Positions 6,976 through 13,588 of a stretch of 17,940 bases of DNA are shown here, piece by piece. The DNA is taken from contig CAYOUJ010000048.1 in NCBI GenBank assembly GCA_964407165.1, forward strand, positions 1 through 17,940, given 5' to 3'. Origin of the DNA: CAZPKH01 sp964407165 (GTDB lineage: Bacteria; Bacteroidota; Bacteroidia; Bacteroidales; Muribaculaceae). A program made the position numbers and the translations under genes. Numbering within the stretch: position 1 is the stretch's first letter; each line of letters begins with the position of its first letter. Below the pieces are notes generated by a model. The model saw only the letters and a program-made list of their open reading frames with translations. It did no database searches and was not told the DNA's origin.

Positions 6976-8532
6976 ATGCACCGCATACTCTGGGCCGACG
7001 ACGAGATAGATCTCCTCAAGCCCCATATACTCTTCCTGCAAAAGAAAGGCTACGACGTCACCACCGCAAACAACGGCCATGACGCCCTCGACGCCGCCGC
7101 GGCCGACCACTTCGACCTCATCATACTCGACGAGAATATGCCCGGCCTGACCGGCCTCGAGACGCTGCAGCGCATAAAGATAGTGTCGCCGCAGACTCCC
7201 GTCATCATGATAACCAAGAGCGAGGAGGAGAATATCATGGACCAGGCTGTTGGCAACAAGATAGCCGACTATCTCATAAAGCCTGTCAACCCCAACCAGA
7301 TATTGCTGAGCATCAAGAAGAACCTCCACTCCGAGACCCTGGTGCAGGAGACCACCGCGACGGACTACCGACAGGAGTTCTCGCGCATAGCCATGAAGAT
7401 CAACGAGGCCTCGAGTGTCGACGACTGGATGGCCCTCTACCGGCGCCTGGCACACTGGGAGATCGAGCTTGCCTCCACCGACACACAGATGGACGAGCTG
7501 CTCGAGATGCAAAAGGCCGAGGCAAACACCACCTTTGCCAAGTTTGTCAAGCGCAACTATGAGCGGTGGGTGCGCAACTTTGAGCACGCCGACAATCCCG
7601 ACCGCCCCCTGATGTCGCCCGACATCTTCAGCCGCAAGGTGTTCCCTCTGCTCGACGCCGGCGAGAAGGTGTTCTTCGTGCTCATCGACAACTTCCGGCT
7701 CGACCAGTGGATGATGATACGCCCGCTCGTGGCGGAGCACTTCAATGTCAGCGACGACTCGCTATACTGCTCGATACTCCCCACGGCCACGCAATACGCG
7801 CGCAACGCCATCTTCTCGGGCCTCATGCCGCTGACCATAGCCCACATGTTCCCCGAGCTGTGGGTCGACGAAGACTCGGAGGAGGGCAAGAACCTTAACG
7901 AGTCGCCCCTGATAGCCACGCTGTTTGAGCGCTACCGCCGCCGCTGCAAGTTCTCTTACAACAAGATCAACGACTCCGCCGCCGGCGAGCGCCTGCTGCG
8001 CGACTTCGCCGACCTGGAGCAGAACGACCTCAACGTCATCGTGCTCAACTTCATCGACATGCTCTCCCACGCCCGCACCGAGAGCCGCATGATACGCGAG
8101 CTGGCTGCCAACTCCGCCGCCTACCGCTCGCTCACCGAGTCCTGGTTTCGCCACTCCACGGCGCTGGAGCTGTTCCGCCGCATCGCCGCCAAGGGGTACA
8201 AGGTGGTGCTTACCACCGACCATGGCACCATCTACGTCGACAATCCCATCAAGGTGGTCGGCGACCGCAACACCAACACCAACCTGCGATACAAGGTAGG
8301 CAAGAACCTCAGCTACAACCCCCGCCAGGTCTACGAGATCAAGACGCCGCAGACCTACGGGCTGCCCTCGCCCAACGTGTCGTCGACCTACATCTTCGCC
8401 ACCGGCCGCGACTTCTTCGCCTATCCCAACAACTATAACCACTACGTGCAGTATTACTCCGACACGTTCCAGCACGGAGGCATCTCCCTCGAAGAGATGC
8501 TCATCCCCTGCATCACCCTCAACCCAAAATAA
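6976..8532 (+). CDS. porX: PorX: response regulator with PglZ (alkaline-phosphatase-fold) domain
   Basis: A 518-residue two-domain regulator. Residues 1-120 are a receiver domain with the acidic pair Asp8/Asp9, phospho-acceptor Asp52 in LIILDENMPG, Thr80 and Lys102 in YLIKP. After a helical linker (about 125-200) comes a PglZ domain with a metal-site set: VLIDNFRLDQW, PTATQYARNAIFSG (residues 269-282, with candidate nucleophiles Thr270 and Thr272), NFIDMLSHAR, TTDHGTIYVDN, and near the C-terminus QHGGISLEEM. PorX pairs with the kinase PorY, controls type IX secretion in Porphyromonas, and has zinc-dependent phosphodiesterase activity on oligonucleotides in published work. No porY or sigP is in the window. 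It follows porW, its functional partner, and precedes tsaE. It is not a BREX PglZ, because no other BREX gene is near and the receiver fusion is specific to PorX. Confidence 0.92.
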   Translation: MHRILWADDEIDLLKPHILFLQKKGYDVTTANNGHDALDAAAADHFDLIILDENMPGLTGLETLQRIKIVSPQTPVIMITKSEEENIMDQAVGNKIADYLIKPVNPNQILLSIKKNLHSETLVQETTATDYRQEFSRIAMKINEASSVDDWMALYRRLAHWEIELASTDTQMDELLEMQKAEANTTFAKFVKRNYERWVRNFEHADNPDRPLMSPDIFSRKVFPLLDAGEKVFFVLIDNFRLDQWMMIRPLVAEHFNVSDDSLYCSILPTATQYARNAIFSGLMPLTIAHMFPELWVDEDSEEGKNLNESPLIATLFERYRRRCKFSYNKINDSAAGERLLRDFADLEQNDLNVIVLNFIDMLSHARTESRMIRELAANSAAYRSLTESWFRHSTALELFRRIAAKGYKVVLTTDHGTIYVDNPIKVVGDRNTNTNLRYKVGKNLSYNPRQVYEIKTPQTYGLPSPNVSSTYIFATGRDFFAYPNNYNHYVQYYSDTFQHGGISLEEMLIPCITLNPK

Positions 8533-8540
8533 GACTCTTT

Positions 8541-8556
8541 ACCCGATTACCCGATT
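8541..8556 (+). repeat. 8-bp word pair ACCCGATT before tsaE
   Basis: Two exact tandem copies of ACCCGATT lie in the porX-tsaE gap, followed by AATCG. Related words are found before birA (9011-9033) and at 9944-9951. Confidence 0.6.
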
Positions 8557-8574
8557 AATCGCCATAAAAACATC

Positions 8575-9000
8575 ATGCAAAAGATTGAGATAAAGAATAT
8601 CGCGGATCTCGACCGCGCCGCCCGCGAGTTTGTGGGCATGATGACCGACGCCACTGTATACGCCTTCCACGGCGAGATGGGCGCCGGCAAGACCACGTTT
8701 ATCGCCGCCCTGTGCCGCGTCCTCGGTGTCAGAGACGACGAGGCCACATCCTCCCCCTCGTTCGCCATCATCAACGAATACCGCTCCGACACCACCGCCG
8801 AACTCATCTACCATTTTGACCTCTATCGCCTCGAGACGGTGGAGGAGGCGCTTGACCTCGGTGTGGAGGACTACTTCGACTCCGGCGCCCTGTGCCTGCT
8901 CGAGTGGCCCGAGCGCATCGAGCCCCTGCTCCCCGACGACACCGTCCGCGTCGACATCGCGGTCAATCCCGACGGCTCCCGCACCCTCGCCGTCAACTAA
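8575..9000 (+). CDS. tsaE: tRNA threonylcarbamoyladenosine biosynthesis ATPase TsaE
   Basis: A 141-residue cytosolic P-loop ATPase that works with TsaB and TsaD to make the t6A37 modification on tRNAs reading ANN codons. The Walker A motif GEMGAGKTT spans residues 33-41. Further family landmarks are SSPSFAIINEY, the YHFDLYRL segment with its conserved Asp, and LLEWPER. The length is normal for the family. The start at 8575 lies 42 bases after the porX stop, and the upstream region is AT-rich (AAAAACATC), as is common for Bacteroidetes starts without Shine-Dalgarno. Its position between porX and birA suggests co-transcription; I infer no functional link to secretion. Confidence 0.95.
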   Translation: MQKIEIKNIADLDRAAREFVGMMTDATVYAFHGEMGAGKTTFIAALCRVLGVRDDEATSSPSFAIINEYRSDTTAELIYHFDLYRLETVEEALDLGVEDYFDSGALCLLEWPERIEPLLPDDTVRVDIAVNPDGSRTLAVN

Positions 9001-9010
9001 CAACCCCCTT

Positions 9011-9033
9011 GCCGATTACCCGCTTGCCCGATC
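9011..9033 (+). repeat. 8-bp word array before birA
   Basis: Degenerate units GCCGATT, ACCCGCTT and GCCCGATC fill most of the gap between tsaE and birA and end 4 bases before the birA ATG. They belong to the ACCCGATT family at 8541-8556. Confidence 0.55.
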
Positions 9034-9037
9034 AAAC

Positions 9038-9814
9038 ATGCATTTAATCAAACTTGACGAGACCCGCTCCACCAACACCTGGCTGGCACAGTGCCCCGGG
9101 CTGGCGGAGCTGCCGCACGGCACCCTCGTCACAGCCCGCGCCCAGACCGCCGGCCGCGGCCAGCGCGGCAACTCCTGGGAGTCGGCTCCCGGCGCCAACG
9201 TCACCATGAGCCTGCTGCTGCGCCCAAGGCACATCGCCCCGCGCTGTCAACAGGTCATCTCCGAAGCAGTGGCTGTGGCCGTGGCCGACACCCTGCACCT
9301 GCTGTTGGGACGTCGCCCGGACCATGCAGCACAGGTTGCGGTAAAATGGCCAAACGATATCTACGTCGGCGACCGCAAGATAGCAGGCATACTCATCGAG
9401 CACACCCTCTTGGGCAACGCCATCGGCCATACCATCGCTGGCATCGGGCTGAACGTTAACCAGGCCGAGTTTCTCTCCGACGCCCCCAACCCTGTGTCGC
9501 TGCTACAGCTCACCGGCGAGACGATGGATGTCGACGAGGTGGCCACGCTCATGGCTGAATCCATTTTATATAATGTGGCGGAGGTGGATATGGCGGGGCA
9601 CGAGGGCGCCGCCCCGCTCCATCAGCGCTATCTTTCGATGCTGTGGCGGCGCGGCGTTGAGGCACGCTACCGCGACACGGCCACGGGGGAGGAGTTCACG
9701 GCCACGCTCATCGACGTGGCCCCCGACGGTATGCTGCAGCTGCAGGAGCGGGGCTGCCCCCTCGCGCCCCGCACGCGCACGTACGCCTTCAAGGAGGTGG
9801 CCTTCATCCTGTAA
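9038..9814 (+). CDS. birA: Biotin--[acetyl-CoA-carboxylase] ligase, monofunctional
   Basis: A 258-residue cytosolic enzyme that activates biotin with ATP and attaches it to the lysine of biotin carrier proteins. The catalytic motifs are clear: TARAQTAGRGQRGNSWES (residues 32-49, with the biotinyl-AMP loop GRGQRG), KWPNDIY (103-109), KIAGILIE (114-121) and GIGLNVN (135-141). A small C-terminal domain follows at about 215-258. The protein starts right at the catalytic domain, with no N-terminal winged helix, so it is not a biotin-operon repressor like E. coli BirA. I chose the ATG at 9038 because MHLIKLDETRSTN is the normal start of this domain. The longer open frame upstream shadows tsaE. This is probably the last gene of the aroA-to-birA run. 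Confidence 0.93.
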   Translation: MHLIKLDETRSTNTWLAQCPGLAELPHGTLVTARAQTAGRGQRGNSWESAPGANVTMSLLLRPRHIAPRCQQVISEAVAVAVADTLHLLLGRRPDHAAQVAVKWPNDIYVGDRKIAGILIEHTLLGNAIGHTIAGIGLNVNQAEFLSDAPNPVSLLQLTGETMDVDEVATLMAESILYNVAEVDMAGHEGAAPLHQRYLSMLWRRGVEARYRDTATGEEFTATLIDVAPDGMLQLQERGCPLAPRTRTYAFKEVAFIL

Positions 9815-9829
9815 AATGAAAGGCTTATA

Positions 9830-9929
9830 GGAAGCGACGCGCCCTCGCGTCGCGCTCCTCGCCTTTGCCGCAAGGGCTGCACGGCGGGCGGGCGCGCCTG
9901 GTGTGGCGACGCGAGGGCGCGTCGCCTCC
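9830..9929. repeat. 100-bp element with 24-bp terminal inverted repeats
   Basis: The arms at 9830-9853 and 9906-9929 match at 23 of 24 positions around a 52-base centre. Within the centre, GCCTTTG and CAAGGGC can pair with one G-U. The arm core GCGCCCTCGCG (9839-9849) recurs in the hairpin inside pnuT (13902-13964). It carries no coding sequence and no clear target-site duplication. It could be a mobile palindromic repeat, or a structured RNA or transcript-end hairpin for birA. Confidence 0.75.
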
Positions 9930-10067
9930 AAACTTGGAGGTTTGCCCGATTAATGGTTATTTGCAATTTGTGTGGTAATTTGGCTTAATTTTAAGCTATT
10001 TTATGCAAAATGGCGCATGTTTATATATTTTTAGTATTATACCCCCTTTATTTTAATTATAAATAAT

Positions 10068-10097
10068 TTTGCATATCAAAAATTAGCCGTACTTTTG
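10068..10097 (+). promoter_or_regulatory. ino1 promoter
   Basis: The -33 box TTTG (10068-10071) and the -7 box TACTTTTG (10090-10097) are separated by 18 bases, close to the Bacteroides consensus spacing. This is the best two-box promoter in the window by sequence. The leader to the ATG at 10189 is about 85 bases. Confidence 0.7.
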
Positions 10098-10188
10098 ACC
10101 GCAATTTTGCCGCATCTCGGGTATCCCATTCCCCGATATGCCGCCATCGCACTGAAAATCAATGAGAAAAAATATTTAACCACTTATC

Positions 10189-11496
10189 ATGAACAAGACA
10201 AACGTTAAACCCGCCAATGGCAAACTTGGCGTTATGGTAGTCGGCCTCGGCGCCGTCACCTCCACCTTCATGACCGGCGTGCTCATGGCCCGCAAAGGTC
10301 TTGCCAAGCCCGTTGGCTCAATGACCCAGTACGACAAGATTCGCGTTGGCCGCGGCGCCGACAAGAAATACCTCAAATATGACGAGATCGTCCCGATGGC
10401 AAAGCTCGACGACATCGTCTTCGCCGCATGGGACGTCTATGGTGTCAACGCCTACGAGAGCGCAATGAACGCCGAGGTCCTCAAAGAGAAAGACATCAAC
10501 CCCGTCAAGGATGAGCTCGAGAAGATCGTGGCCCTGCCCGCCGCTTTCGACAAGAACTATGCCAAGCGCCTCGACGGCACCAACGTCAAGCAGGTCAAGG
10601 ACCGCTGGGACATGACCGAGCAGATCCGCGAGGACATCCGCCGCTTCAAGAAGGAGTCGGGCGTCGACCGCGTCGTAGTCCTCTGGGCTGCCTCCACCGA
10701 GGTTTACGTTCCCGTCAACATGGACGTCCATGACACCCTCGAGCACCTCGAGGGCGCCATGAAGGCCGACGACAAGGACAACATCGCCCCCTCGATGTGC
10801 TACGCCTACGCCGCCCTGTCGGAGGGCGCACCCTTCATCATGGGCGCTCCCAACACCACCGTCGACATCCCCGCAATGTGGGAGCTCAGCGAGAAGACCG
10901 GCATGCCCATCGCCGGCAAGGACTTCAAGACCGGCCAGACGCTGGTAAAGAGCGGCTTCGCACCCATCATCGGCACCCGCATGCTCGGCCTGAGCGGCTG
11001 GTTCTCGACCAACATCCTCGGTAACCGCGACGGCCTCGTGCTCGACGAGCCCGCCAACTTCCGCACCAAGGAGGTCAGCAAGCTCTCCACCCTAGAGAGC
11101 ATCCTCGTCCCCGAGAAGCAGCCCGACCTCTACACGGACTACTACCACAAGGTGCGCATCAACTACTATCCTCCGCGCAACGACAACAAGGAGGGCTGGG
11201 ACAACATCGACATCTTCGGCTGGATGGGCTACCCGATGCAGATCAAGATCAACTTCCTCTGCCGCGACTCCATCCTCGCCGCCCCGCTGTGCCTCGACCT
11301 GGTGCTGCTGAGCGACCTCGCCGCACGCGCCGGCCGCCACGGCATCCAGCGCTTCCTCAGCTTCTTCCTCAAGAGCCCGATGCATGACTACACCAAGGAC
11401 GAGGTGCCCGTAAACCACCTCTTCCAGCAGTACACCATGCTCAAGAACGCCATCCGCGAGATGGGCGGCTACGAGGCCGACGAGGAGATCGACTAA
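10189..11496 (+). CDS. ino1: myo-inositol-1-phosphate synthase
   Basis: A cytosolic NAD-dependent enzyme that converts glucose-6-phosphate to inositol-3-phosphate. In Bacteroides this feeds phosphatidylinositol and inositol sphingolipids. The protein is 435 residues. Features are the NAD loop VGLGAVTST (residues 18-26), WDVYGVNAY, the catalytic lysine region IAGKDFKTGQT, TNILGNRDG, and CRDSILAAPLCLDLV. All fit the bacterial/archaeal branch of the family. The gene stands alone: its own promoter lies upstream, a terminator follows, and no phosphatidylinositol synthase or phosphatase gene is in the window. Of about 25 isoleucine codons I found one ATT, the rest ATC and no ATA, whereas neighbours such as porX use ATA often. 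I infer high expression. Confidence 0.93.
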   Translation: MNKTNVKPANGKLGVMVVGLGAVTSTFMTGVLMARKGLAKPVGSMTQYDKIRVGRGADKKYLKYDEIVPMAKLDDIVFAAWDVYGVNAYESAMNAEVLKEKDINPVKDELEKIVALPAAFDKNYAKRLDGTNVKQVKDRWDMTEQIREDIRRFKKESGVDRVVVLWAASTEVYVPVNMDVHDTLEHLEGAMKADDKDNIAPSMCYAYAALSEGAPFIMGAPNTTVDIPAMWELSEKTGMPIAGKDFKTGQTLVKSGFAPIIGTRMLGLSGWFSTNILGNRDGLVLDEPANFRTKEVSKLSTLESILVPEKQPDLYTDYYHKVRINYYPPRNDNKEGWDNIDIFGWMGYPMQIKINFLCRDSILAAPLCLDLVLLSDLAARAGRHGIQRFLSFFLKSPMHDYTKDEVPVNHLFQQYTMLKNAIREMGGYEADEEID

Positions 11497-11499
11497 GGA

Positions 11500-11524
11500 G
11501 CGGGGCGGCGCCCCCGCGCCCCGC
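11500..11524 (+). terminator. GC-rich hairpin right after the ino1 stop
   Basis: GCGGGGCG (11500-11507) pairs with CGCCCCGC (11517-11524) around a 9-base loop, starting 4 bases after the stop codon. No T tract follows, so RNA protection at the 3' end is as likely as termination. Confidence 0.45.
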
Positions 11525-11571
11525 ACTGCCTTTCGGCTAACTGAAAACCATCATAAATTCTAACCCTGAAT

Positions 11572-11600
11572 AAGCCCGTGAGCGTGAGCCCGCGGGCTTT
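11572..11600 (+). terminator. Intrinsic terminator of ino1
   Basis: AAGCCCG (11572-11578) pairs with CGGGCTT (11593-11599) and is followed by TACTTTGCTTG, a moderately T-rich tail. It lies 75 bases after the ino1 stop and separates ino1 from purC. Confidence 0.7.
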
Positions 11601-11615
11601 ACTTTGCTTGTTAAC

Positions 11616-11674
11616 ATCGATAATCATCGATTGCCAATCGATAATAATCGATGGAAAATCGATTGTCTATCGAT
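11616..11674. promoter_or_regulatory. Six ATCGAT palindromes phased at one helical turn
   Basis: ATCGAT starts at 11616, 11626, 11637, 11647, 11658 and 11669. The spacings are 10, 11, 10, 11 and 11 bp, mean 10.6, one turn of B-DNA. The spacers (AATC, TGCCA, AATA, GGAAA and TGTCT) differ, so it is not a simple tandem duplication. The last site covers the position where the -33 box of the purC promoter should be. The layout fits an operator array for a cooperative dimeric regulator on one DNA face, or a bend. Outer segments (AATCGATA with TATCGATT) can also pair into hairpins. I know of no named regulator for this site. Confidence 0.7.
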
Positions 11675-11681
11675 TATTGGG

Positions 11682-11703
11682 GGATTTTTCGTAAATTTGC
11701 AGG
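11682..11703 (+). promoter_or_regulatory. purC promoter (-7 box TAAATTTG)
   Basis: The -7 box TAAATTTG lies at 11692-11699, with a leader of about 50 bases before the purC ATG. No TTTG is present at the -33 position, which instead holds the sixth ATCGAT. A promoter lacking a -33 box next to an operator array would suit activator control. The block matches 1042-1063 at 20 of 22 positions. Confidence 0.6.
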
Positions 11704-11754
11704 CGTGAAAGCCTACAGCGGCTCTCCTAATCTAAGGTAACAAATTAAGAATCA

Positions 11755-12708
11755 ATGGCAACGACACTCACCTCCACCGACTTCCGGTTTCCCGGCCAGA
11801 CGGCCGTGTATCACGGCAAGGTGCGCGACGTGTACACCATCGACACCAACGTGCTCGTAATGGTGGCCACCGACCGCATCTCGGCCTTCGACGTCATCCT
11901 CCCCAAGGGTATACCCTACAAGGGGCAGGTGCTCAACCAGATAGCAGCAAAGTTCCTCGACGCCACGGCCGACATCGTGCCCAACTGGAAGCTTGCCACG
12001 CCCGACCCCATGGTCACCGTGGGCGTGCGCGCCGAGGCTTTCGCCGTGGAGATGATAATCCGCGGATACCTGACGGGCAGCGCCTGGCGCGAGTATGCCG
12101 CCGGCGCCCGCGAGATATGCGGCGTCAAGCTCCCCGACGGCATGCGCGAGAACGAGCGCTTCCCCGAACCCATCATTACCCCGACCACCAAGGCTGCCGA
12201 GGGCCACGACGAAAACATCTCGCGCGAGGAGATCATAGCCCGCGGCATCGTCAGCGAGGAGGACTACGCCGTCATGGAGCGCTACACCCGCGCGCTGTTC
12301 AAGAAGGGCACGGAGATGGCCGCCGACAAGGGCCTGATACTCGTCGACACCAAGTATGAGTTCGGCAAGACCGACGGCAAGGTGATACTCATCGACGAGA
12401 TCCACACCCCCGACTCGTCGCGCTACTTCTACGCCGACGGCTACCAGGAGCGCTTTGAGAAGGGCGAGCCCCAGCGCCAGCTTAGCAAGGAGTTCGTGCG
12501 CCAGTGGCTGATAGACCACGGCTTTATGGGCAAGGCCGGGCAGCAGGTGCCGGAGATGACCGACGAGTTTATCCGCAGCGTCACCGACCGCTACATCGAG
12601 CTGTATGAGCACATCACAGGTGAGCGCTTCGTGCCCGCACCCGAGGAGGATCTCGAGGCCCGCATAGGCCGCAACGTGCTCGACTGCCTCGACCAACTCA
12701 ACAAATAA
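11755..12708 (+). CDS. purC: Phosphoribosylaminoimidazole-succinocarboxamide synthase
   Basis: A cytosolic purine-biosynthesis enzyme that condenses CAIR with aspartate using ATP. The protein is 317 residues, the longer form common in Bacteroidetes and yeast rather than the 237-residue E. coli form. Motifs are HGKVRDVY near residues 19-26, ATDRISAFDV, the IIRGYLTGSAWREY segment, and DTKYEFGKTDGKVILIDEI with TPDSSRYF. The start MATTLTSTDF is a normal family N-terminus. It is preceded by the phased ATCGAT array and its own promoter. menG follows 72 bases after the stop, with a 46-bp palindrome in between. A 9-codon open frame at 12711-12740 runs into the palindrome and is probably chance. Confidence 0.95.
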   Translation: MATTLTSTDFRFPGQTAVYHGKVRDVYTIDTNVLVMVATDRISAFDVILPKGIPYKGQVLNQIAAKFLDATADIVPNWKLATPDPMVTVGVRAEAFAVEMIIRGYLTGSAWREYAAGAREICGVKLPDGMRENERFPEPIITPTTKAAEGHDENISREEIIARGIVSEEDYAVMERYTRALFKKGTEMAADKGLILVDTKYEFGKTDGKVILIDEIHTPDSSRYFYADGYQERFEKGEPQRQLSKEFVRQWLIDHGFMGKAGQQVPEMTDEFIRSVTDRYIELYEHITGERFVPAPEEDLEARIGRNVLDCLDQLNK

Positions 12709-12723
12709 CTATGAGTAAGTATA

Positions 12724-12769
12724 ATCACGCGAAGAAATAAAAGAATTTTCTTTTATTTCTTCGCGTGAT
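12724..12769. repeat. Perfect 46-bp palindrome between purC and menG
   Basis: Arms of 22 bases (12724-12745 and 12748-12769) are perfect complements around the 2-base centre TT. The outer part reads ATCACGCG and the inner part is built of AAGAAATAAAAGAA. The heptamer ATAATCA occurs at both edges (12721-12727 and 12768-12774), overlapping the arms, and could be a target duplication. The palindrome ends 11 bases before the menG ATG. As an RNA hairpin it may end the purC transcript or restrict menG translation. Confidence 0.85.
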
Positions 12770-12780
12770 AATCAGCTGAA

Positions 12781-13512
12781 ATGGGACCGGAAGAGATAAC
12801 CCCCTACGAAGACACTCGCCCCAAGACGGAGCAGGTGCGCGACATGTTTGACAGTATCGCCCCTGCCTACGACTTCATGAACCGGATGATGACGCTGGGC
12901 ATCGACCGGCGCTGGCGGTCGCTGGCCGTCAAGCGCGTGCGCCGTCACGGCGCCGACCGCATACTCGACGTGGCCACCGGCACGGGCGACCTGGCCATCA
13001 AGCTGGCGCGCAAGGTCGACCCCATCAGCGTGGTCGGCGTGGACCTCAGCGACAAAATGCTGCAGTTGGGGCGCCGCAAGGTGGCCGAAGCCGACCTGGC
13101 CGAAATAGTGAAGTTTGAGGAGGCCGACTGCATGCACCTGCCGCTGCCCGATGACTCGTTCGACGCCGTCACCGTGGCCTTCGGCGTGCGCAACTTCGAG
13201 AACATCCGCCAGGGCCTCAGCGAGATACTGCGCGTGCTCAAGCCTGGTGGCATAGTGGTGATACTCGAGCTTTCGCGTCCCACCAACCGCGCCGTGCGGT
13301 GGATGTACGACATGTACACCCAGGAGGTCATCCCCTTCTTGGGCAAGTTGATCAGCAAAGACCCGCGGGCATATACCTACCTGCCCGAGAGCATCGCCGC
13401 CGTCCCGCAAGGGCCGCGCATGACGGCCCTGCTCGAGCAGACCGGCTTCCATGATGCAGCCTACAAGCCCCTCACCCTCGGCGTCTGCACCCTCTACACC
13501 GCCATGAAATAA
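12781..13512 (+). CDS. menG: Demethylmenaquinone methyltransferase (UbiE/MenG)
   Basis: A SAM-dependent methyltransferase that carries out the last step of menaquinone synthesis at the membrane surface. The protein is 243 residues, normal length. Family signature 1 is YDFMNRMMTLGIDRRWR (residues 30-46), the SAM-binding motif is ILDVATGTGDL (61-71), VVGVDLS follows, and signature 2 is RVLKPGGIVVILELSRP. In Bacteroidales, which make menaquinone and not ubiquinone, the name menG fits better than ubiE. The start is fixed: an in-frame TAA at 12769 lies just upstream, inside the palindrome edge. I see no promoter box in the 72-base gap, so it is likely co-transcribed with purC through the hairpin. 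The stop codon overlaps the left edge of the 78-bp palindrome. Confidence 0.94.
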   Translation: MGPEEITPYEDTRPKTEQVRDMFDSIAPAYDFMNRMMTLGIDRRWRSLAVKRVRRHGADRILDVATGTGDLAIKLARKVDPISVVGVDLSDKMLQLGRRKVAEADLAEIVKFEEADCMHLPLPDDSFDAVTVAFGVRNFENIRQGLSEILRVLKPGGIVVILELSRPTNRAVRWMYDMYTQEVIPFLGKLISKDPRAYTYLPESIAAVPQGPRMTALLEQTGFHDAAYKPLTLGVCTLYTAMK

Positions 13513-13588
13513 TGCACAATGTATAACGCACAATGTACAATTGCCATCCGGATGGCAATTGTACATTGTGCGTTATACATTGTGCATT
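13511..13588. repeat. Perfect 78-bp spacerless palindrome between menG and pnuT
   Basis: The arms 13511-13549 and 13550-13588 are exact reverse complements over 39 bases with no spacer; the centre is ATCCGGAT. The arms contain the repeated word GCACAATGTA in two forms. The last two bases of the menG stop lie in the left arm, and the final four codons and stop of pnuT lie in the right arm. It probably serves as a two-way terminator for the convergent genes. Confidence 0.95.

Larger units (their letters stand above)
9815..10188. other. 374-base gene-free gap between birA and ino1
   Basis: No convincing gene is present. The first part holds a GC-rich 100-bp inverted-repeat element (9830-9929), overlapped at its right edge by a small hairpin CCTCCAAACTTGGAGG (9925-9940), then the word GCCCGATT (9944-9951). 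From about 9955 to 10080 the sequence is AT-rich and free of obvious structure. The ino1 promoter is at 10068-10097, followed by an untranslated leader of about 85 bases. Confidence 0.7.

Noticed and set aside
4961..7740. Two long minus-strand open frames (4961-6364 and 6364-7740) antisense to porW and porX
   Set aside because: They lack signal peptides and recognisable motifs, and the second translates the AEPKKE tail backwards into Gly/Ser-rich sequence. They are shadows of the real genes.
7576..8532. PglZ domain as a sign of a BREX or Pgl phage-defence system
   Set aside because: The domain is fused to a receiver with an intact phospho-Asp and lies next to porW, which identifies PorX. No BREX methylase, BrxC or BrxL genes are nearby.
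9830..9929. Inverted-repeat element as a complete insertion sequence
   Set aside because: It is only 100 bp, has no transposase and no clear target duplication; called a repeat instead.
12711..12740. Nine-codon open frame after purC (MSKYNHAKK)
   Set aside because: It runs into the palindrome, has no distinct initiation signal, and removing the palindrome does not restore a frame with menG.
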